From the NCBI GenBank assembly GCA_028456385.1, contig JALNQF010000011.1, forward strand, positions 1 to 64,000: a stretch of DNA of 64,000 nt. The letters run 5' to 3'. How positions within the stretch are numbered: the stretch's first letter is position 1; every line of letters starts with the position of its first letter. Position numbers and translations under genes: made by a program. The stretch comes from Ophiosphaerella korrae. Its lineage: Eukaryota > Ascomycota > Dothideomycetes > Pleosporales > Phaeosphaeriaceae. The notes beneath the pieces were generated by a model. It was not told the origin of the DNA and did no database searches. It saw nothing but the letters and a program-made list of their open reading frames with translations. Shown one piece after another: positions 58,103-64,000 of this stretch.

Positions 58103-60246
58103 TCTCGAAGTAGGGCCGTGTCGTGCCACGACTAGAGAGGTATTTGCAACATCGAGTTACCTAGCTCCCGAGGTTTTTGGAATCTTGCGGAAGATTCTCT
58201 CTATTGCCGGTGGGAGGCTGCATCTATGTACATGTTCTCTCATGCCGCAAGCTCAGCTCGCGCTGATGTCAAAGCCAATACAATGGTCCGGCCGATCTTA
58301 GCGGCTTGTAGTTGGCGAGGCTGGATTGTGAATTGCAGGGTAGAGCGACTGCAGCGACTGATCAGCCACTCAATCGGGCTTAAAGGCGACTAGAGCAACC
58401 GTGGCTTGCGCTCGCTTGCGATCGCCGACTTAGTAGCGCCGGCCAGCCCAGCTCGCAAAGATCCAGGTCGTGCGAATAGCGCCAAAGCAAGATGACTTTA
58501 TACCCCTTGAGAAGATTGCAGAGATTTTTCTCGATGTTTTTAGAATAGGTCCAGATAGGGATATGTCATGGTCCCCGGTCGGCGTCCCAGGAGAAGGGGT
58601 GAAGGCCTGGAGGACACGAGGGCTGGACACCAATAGCATAGGACCATGTTGGTGCAGTCGAAAGGTGGCACGGCATCCGAAGGTAGGGATGTATTGCGAT
58701 GGTCGCAGCCAAGTGGTGAACGGACGGGCCTCGATGGCTTGGGTCCAGTGTGGTGAGCTGCGTGTCTCGTCGCCGACCAGCAGGTGCATGAGATGCTGCA
58801 AGACAACGACAGCACGGTCAAAAGCTCAAAGCCATGCGGCGCACGTAAGCTGGTGACAGTGTTCTGCTGGAATGCCTGCAGTCGCAAGGCGATCCCAAGC
58901 TTCCCAATCGCCCAATCAACTACGCCTATTTGTGTCGGTCTATGCCTGTGGGGAAGCGGGATCTGCGCGCATCATCCCAGTGTCGTCCGTATCGGGTCTC
59001 CAAACCTAAGTACATCATCACCCTATCTCGCACAAATCGCCGATGGACAATCATCGAGCCCTTGATTATATCTGATTCTCCTTGCCCTTACGTATTGCTT
59101 CATTCTGCAAGCTCATAAGGAAAGAGGGATAAGGTCATCGCATGCCGAACAGCCGATGATGCAAAACCTTGGTGTGCACAGCAATCTATGTGAGATGGAA
59201 CAATCTACCAGACGCAATAGTCGAGACATTCAAATTGCTTAATCAGCAAGCGCCGCCGACTGCGGACCACTTTGGCAAACACTCGGACGCATGATGAGTC
59301 CACCGCTGCAGAGACGCGTCTCTTTGCATCCAGAGAACACCACATCCAGCACTGCAATCGACGCTTTTGGAATGAGTAGCGTGCGGCTTGACGCTGAGGC
59401 GGCCCAATTTCCTCAATCTTGTGAACAACTCATACCACTTTGTGCACACGCGCTAAGGCTAGCATATCAGCCTCTTCCGCGCAACACCAGAGAAGCCGGA
59501 CAGCCATCCGTTGGTGCCGCCACAAAGTATTCTCCGGCGAGTTCTTGCTTGTTGCACAAAAGAGTGGAGAAAACTGGCGGACCGCGCACACCTTGTGGGT
59601 TGAACACGTTCGTGATCGGTGCGATGTGTTGAGCACGCTCGCCCAAGCTTAATTTCGTCATGCTTTCGCCGTGTGTTGTTTGATGCTGTCAGCATTGATG
59701 CGGGTCGCATAGTGTCGCCAGTCGCCGGATAGATAGCGCCAGTGTCCTCTACTTCAGGTGTCTTGCAATTTCACGGACTGTCCCGAAGTCATGACATGTG
59801 CATTTGTTGTTCGCCTACCTAGCTCTTTCTGTCCTTGCCCTGCTCAAACAAGGTCTCTGGCCAAACATTTCCAGATTATGATTGCTCAAGTTTTTCGAAG
59901 TGGTTAGGGCTATGATGCGTGACCCTCTTTGCTAGTGTTTGATCGTATAGATGTCTTTTCCATGGATTGCCATCGCTCCTGCCTCAAGAAAAGAACCCTA
60001 CTTTGACCCCACATTGAGCAAACGGGCAAGCAGGCAATCAGGCAATCATGGACGCACCCGGATCATTCACTCTCACTAAGAAATCTGCCTACTGCCTTCC
60101 AAAGGTAGCTTATAATTTACCATTCTCACGCTCCACTCCTAATTCCATACGACCCGTTTAGAAAAGGCGCGTGCAATCAACACTACCTTTCTATCTGCCT
60201 AAGACAGCACTCGCAGATTTAGCGTAAGCAGTATCAAATCACCAGC
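58103..60246. promoter_or_regulatory. 2.1-kb divergent intergenic region
   Basis: Between the starts of the DUF8004-like gene (minus) and the single-span protein gene (plus). Composition is more GC-rich at 58400-59650. Many overlapping short frames occur on both strands without a clear winner (longest about 128 codons), so I call no gene. It presumably contains both promoters. Confidence 0.4.
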
Positions 60247-61449
60247 ATGACAGACAGGGATAGGATGAGTATGAATCTTCGACCAGGCTCCATGCGTTCG
60301 ACCAGCAAACAAGAGCAAAAGGAAAACACATGCCCCACGAAAAACTTCACATTCGCCGCAGATGATGCTACGACTCCGTTGAATCTTTCAACTAAAAATG
60401 ACATGGATGAACTTCTAGGGAAACCTGTAAAGATTCAGGATAGCCTGTCAATTCACCATATTCTAAATTCGCTAGCCGAGGTCGAGCTGCACATGAGCGG
60501 GTTTAGGGAGTACATCAAAACGCAAAAGAACGACCAGAAGCCGCTGTACCAGTGGGCTCAGTACGGAGGTTATGTTGGCCTCAGCAACGCTGTTTCTGAT
60601 CTTGAAAAAGCAGCAAGTACATTCAAAGCTGGCCAGATTCCAAAAAACCAAGCCTCTGCATGTCTAGTTCAAGCTATGGGCTGCTCGACTTCTGTTAGCA
60701 AGGCTGCCATCTATATTCTCGCTGTTATGAACAAGAAGACTGCCCAATACCTTATGGAAATGGATAGCTCGACGTTGAGCGAAGAATCCAAGGCTAAAGC
60801 AAACACTCTTATCACGGCAGAGGTACAAAAGGTGCTCGAGAACTCGACTCGGGCTACCAGAAGCGTGTGGGTTGCTACAGACCTACTGCGCTCGCTCGAA
60901 AAAAAGCAAACTCCCAACAATGACTGGGCACGGTCAATAGCAGCTACCATCATGACCGTCGCCACAAGCGCAGCTATCATCACCTTCATCACCTACGTGG
61001 CTGGTCCTTTAAGCGTCGACCTAGCTCCCGTCAATAAGTTCATGGAAGGCACACACTCGCAAGTGCTAGACCTTATTCAACGCACACAAGCCATCACCAA
61101 CCTCACCAATGAAATCTACATGATAAAGATGCAAGATATCGACCAACGTTACAACAATCTCTATACCCTCTCCGAGTCACATGGCCTCCGCATCGACAAT
61201 CTCGTGGACTCTCTTGGCCCCCCAAACAAGGATGGCTATTATCGCATTGCAGAGCCACCTATCATCCGCACCGAAGCACAGCCTATCAGTGAGAAGGCCT
61301 TCAAGGATCTCAAGGATCGGCTCGACAAAACATCGCGAGCCACGGATCACCATATGCAAGGGCTGCGTAATGATATTGTGCAATTGCGAAAGCACATCCA
61401 TCGCGTCGATATTCGACTCATGGGTCGTATCGACGAACTGGGTAGGTAA
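60247..61449 (+). CDS. uncharacterised single-membrane-span coiled-coil protein
   Basis: An intronless gene of 400 residues. The N-terminal 60 residues are polar, with a Cys and a KEN tripeptide (K26-E-N). Residues 65-225 are helical with a regular heptad-like pattern and no cleavable signal peptide. One hydrophobic span lies at about 230-253 (IAATIMTVATSAAIITFITYVAG). The C-terminal 145 residues are a second coiled-coil-like part rich in Asn, Gln and charged residues (QAITNLTNEIY, then KDLKDRLDKTSR and LRNDIVQLRKHIHRVDIRLMGR). The topology, two long helices around a single span, is unlike an enzyme. I do not recognise the family. Confidence 0.75.
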   Translation: MTDRDRMSMNLRPGSMRSTSKQEQKENTCPTKNFTFAADDATTPLNLSTKNDMDELLGKPVKIQDSLSIHHILNSLAEVELHMSGFREYIKTQKNDQKPLYQWAQYGGYVGLSNAVSDLEKAASTFKAGQIPKNQASACLVQAMGCSTSVSKAAIYILAVMNKKTAQYLMEMDSSTLSEESKAKANTLITAEVQKVLENSTRATRSVWVATDLLRSLEKKQTPNNDWARSIAATIMTVATSAAIITFITYVAGPLSVDLAPVNKFMEGTHSQVLDLIQRTQAITNLTNEIYMIKMQDIDQRYNNLYTLSESHGLRIDNLVDSLGPPNKDGYYRIAEPPIIRTEAQPISEKAFKDLKDRLDKTSRATDHHMQGLRNDIVQLRKHIHRVDIRLMGRIDELGR

Positions 61450-61689
61450 AAGCGATACACCTGCTTGTGAAGATGGAAGAGAGTGCGAACCTACCTTGGT
61501 TCGAAATGGTCTGGGTTGCTCTTGTGCATTTATCACTGGAGAAAATTACGTATATGTATACAGTGTCATCAGAGGACGGCCGATGGCGCAGTTTACATTT
61601 CGCAGAGAAAATGGATTCGTCTTGGGACAATCCAGGCCTTCGTAGCGTTGCGCTTCTCGCGCAGTAACTGACTTCGATCTCAATTAATG

Positions 61690-62263
61690 TTACTGACAGT
61701 CCTCGCAAGTGGTGCCATCCGGATTCCTCTTAACAGTTCCAGCTTCATCTATGCCTTTTTGTGTCTGGATTTCTGTCTGACCGGGAGCTTCTTCCTTCTC
61801 TTTCTCCCCCTTTTTATTCTCATGCTTATCCGAATGCCCCAGATCTCGTGTAGGATCGATACAGTCTCTCACCAATTGTTTCAATACCTTTGTCTCTGTG
61901 TATCGTAAGCCCCATCCCTTTCATGAAATCTTACACAAACCTTACCTGGAAATCCACCCTTTTCCTTCCTATCCCATAGTAGCACCTTCCTCAACTCACC
62001 AACTTGGTCTCTAGCTGGAATGTACGTCTTCAAGCCTAAGTTAGTCTACTTCTCTTTCGTTCAGTTTGCACAGCATATCTTACTAATTCGACAGTGAACA
62101 GTCCTCCGGTCGCAGGCCTCAAGGCGATTTCACCGATTTGGTTGCCGAATGTGGATAGGAGTTCTTGGGCAAAGTAGGCGGCGCGTAGCATCCAGCGGCA
62201 TTGCGTGCAATATGTTATTGCTACGCGTGGAAGCGCGACTGGGGCGTATTGAGTTGATGACAT
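61690..62263 (-). CDS. Rdx/SelW-like thioredoxin-fold protein
   Basis: A selenoprotein W/T/H-type redox protein with Cys in place of selenocysteine. Three exons (62263-62084, 62027-61946 and 61895-61690) close in phase to 155 residues. The active-site motif is YCTQCRW with C19 and C22. Family landmarks follow: LLSTFGNQIGEIALRPATGG, then LLWDRKEKGGFPETK, then DPTRDLGHSDK. The second exon starts after GAAG rather than the nearer TTAG, because only that keeps phase and the nearer site lies almost on the branch point. Intron 2 is 50 bp (GTAAGG...ACAG). The tail after GHSDK is longer than I expect, Lys/Glu-rich, and ends with a second CxxC (CEDC). It probably acts as a cytosolic thiol redox protein. 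Confidence 0.9.
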
Positions 62264-63481
62264 GATTGTTCTTGAGTTCTGGTTGGGGCTTATTAGATGA
62301 GTTGGGGGGGATGAATCATGCAGGTGCTTGCTTATCGATAGTGCGTCATTGAAGAAATGGCGAAAGAGGCAGACAGAGTTCGGTTATCAATGGACTCATT
62401 ATGCTGCTGGAAAGGAATGATTTTCAAACACAATGCGTGGCTATCCTAGGTGTGATGTCAAGTTATGCAAGTACATGAAGATTCTATGTTCTTGCTCTGC
62501 ACAGCTGTATGGTGTCGCTTCAATCGCGATACTCTCAACTCGACCAAGAACTGTCTGGCATATCAAAGTGCTTCTCTATTCTTCGAAAGCCTACTAGGGT
62601 GATAATGCGGCTTGGGTTCTTCAGGGGCGTCGGTTCCGGGGTTACCTTCCCTTGGCAATTCATGTTAGGGGCTCATGTGGTAGATGGTATCTGAACATGA
62701 TTGGTGGGTCTCAAACGGTTCCAGCTCCATCCCATGATTCCTATTTGTGCGTATAAGAGTGGAAGATCTGTCTTGAACATTGGTTAAGAATGATGGACGA
62801 CGATGAGATAGGCATGGCAGTGGTGACTCTCACTGAGACGGTGATTGGTCGAAATTACGGAAAAATACCACCAGGGCGGGCTATGATTGGCTGAAGCGCG
62901 GCAATTAAAGCGGTGAGCCTGCATAAAAAAGTCGACCCAAGATATCGAAATTGTGCTACCCAGTCTTCCATTCCTATTGCTGTCGTGGTCTGTAGGCTGC
63001 CGATAGCTGTAGGTAGGTATTCCAGCCTGGGCTGCAATAATTTAATTTGCCTCGAGTAATTGCATGCCGTCGCTCGATTGAGCGATTGTCAGGAGCAACG
63101 TCACTGCCCGCGCTCTCACGAGCTATCGAATTTCCGGCAGCCGTGGCTGCAACCGATGCCTTTCTCGACCTGTGCACCCTTTCTCCTTTTCATCATCCTG
63201 CAAAGCTGCGTTACCCATTCCCCAAGCACCATCGAACCGTGAATCAATTGTTGTGAGTCTGCACTGCCCGAGACGTTGTGAGAGCGCAGCGCGACAACTG
63301 TCAACTGTCGTGCTGTGCTTGTACATAAACAAATTGGCGTTTCATCCCGAGCACAAACCACTCCTCATCTCCTACGTATTGCATCCAATCCACTCACTCC
63401 ACCTCCGCAACCACCATAGCTGTCCTCCCACCACCACCACCTGTTGAAGCGCATACTGACAAGCCTCCGCCCGTTGCAGCC
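62264..63481. promoter_or_regulatory. divergent intergenic region
   Basis: 1.2 kb between the starts of the Rdx-like gene (minus) and the partial right-edge gene (plus). The last 130 bp are rich in CCA/CCT runs (leader-like). No gene or named element was found; ORFs on both strands here are short and overlapping. Confidence 0.45.
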
Positions 63482-64000
63482 ATGTCATCCGGCGTCCGCA
63501 ACCTGCGGGCGATGTTTGAGAACCAAGGCGCTGCATCCTCTCCTGAACCCCGCGGCCGTTCCCCAGGTGACAACACACCAGCAGAAGAGGAGAGCCGGCC
63601 GACCCCCAAAGTACGCGCTTCCTTCATATCAGTGGGGCCCGCCGCGATTACCCAGCCCGATCTCGGCACGACAAAGGGAACACCTGCCAACAGCGCTGCC
63701 GCCCACCGTCGCGAGAGCTTCTCCATCTCTGAGGACAAGGCCGAAGAGATTGCCGAGCTGAAGAAGGTGGTGAGCGAGGAGAAGGAGGAGCGCGGGAAGA
63801 GCGTCGCTGTCATTGACGCCGTGCCAGAGCAGGCTGTCGCCTCGAGAGAATCATCTGAGCCTGCAGCGCCTATTCGCAGTGAGCCAGAAGGCGAGATGAC
63901 GAACCTTGGTTCCATCATGAAGGGCTCCGACTTCCCTGAGTCTGCTGCGACACAGCCGGAGAAGGCGCCCGCCGAGGTGGCTCCTGTGCAGTCTCCCTCG
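63482..64000 (+). CDS. 5' part of an uncharacterised conserved fungal protein (runs off the window)
   Basis: An ATG at 63482 opens a frame uninterrupted to the window end (173 codons). It begins MSSGVRNLRAMFENQ, continues with a Ser/Pro-rich PEPRGRSPGD segment and then PKVRASFISVG. An acidic helical part (EEIAELKKVVSEEKEE) and Glu/Pro/Ala-rich sequence follow. The opening block (VRNLRAMFE...RGRSP...KVR.SF) recalls a family of large, mostly disordered proteins seen in many filamentous ascomycetes. That is from memory, and I know of no assigned function. The 3' end is missing. Confidence 0.7.
   Translation, partial: MSSGVRNLRAMFENQGAASSPEPRGRSPGDNTPAEEESRPTPKVRASFISVGPAAITQPDLGTTKGTPANSAAAHRRESFSISEDKAEEIAELKKVVSEEKEERGKSVAVIDAVPEQAVASRESSEPAAPIRSEPEGEMTNLGSIMKGSDFPESAATQPEKAPAEVAPVQSPS

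Noticed and set aside
58430..59710. Cluster of 60-128-codon ORFs on both strands
   Set aside because: Mutually overlapping, no domain pattern, no consistent exon joins; taken as GC-rich intergenic sequence.

Overview
The window looks like nuclear DNA of a filamentous ascomycete, most likely a dothideomycete of the Pleosporales type. Introns are short (45-71 bp) with GTAAGT-like donors, CTAAC-like branch sites and YAG acceptors. The families also fit: a secreted GH18 chitinase with a CBM18 module, a rhodopsin-domain membrane protein, a DUF7730-like protein and a DUF8004-like protein. The taxonomic guess rests on gene families and gene structure, not on a marker gene. No rRNA, tRNA, CRISPR array or complete transposon was recognised.

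Layout. 1-8.6 kb is AT-rich and gene-poor. It holds two small cysteine-rich hypothetical genes (2859-3690 minus, 4459-5016 plus) and a decayed gene copy (6240-7125). 8.6-19.6 kb is a conserved housekeeping block: sla2 (endocytosis and actin coupling, minus), slu7 (second-step splicing factor, minus) and rev3 (DNA polymerase zeta catalytic subunit, plus). slu7 and rev3 share a 299-bp head-to-head promoter. 21.7-34.9 kb carries a cell-wall chitinase, a coiled-coil protein, a patatin-type lipid hydrolase, a proline-rich single-membrane-span protein and a secreted PAF-acetylhydrolase-like enzyme, separated by leaders rich in simple repeats. 35.6-46.4 kb is an accessory-looking block: rhodopsin-domain membrane protein, divergent cytochrome P450, DUF7730-like protein, hypothetical protein and DHA1-type MFS transporter. 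No biosynthetic backbone enzyme is visible there.

46.4-54.9 kb is AT-rich and full of broken genes: two small doubtful ORFs, then relics with frameshifts and stops that still keep recognisable introns. 55-64 kb returns to intact genes: a DUF8004-like protein, a 400-residue single-span coiled-coil protein, a three-exon Rdx/SelW-like protein, and the 5' part of an uncharacterised gene running off the right edge.

For most multi-exon genes I reconstructed introns by hand. The reading phase closes at every stated junction, which is the main support for those models. Function is assigned only where family motifs are visible. No single undescribed system stands out. The best leads are the orphan single-span protein, the two CxxC-rich small proteins, the Rdx protein with a second C-terminal CxxC, and the relic cluster at 51.2-54.4 kb.
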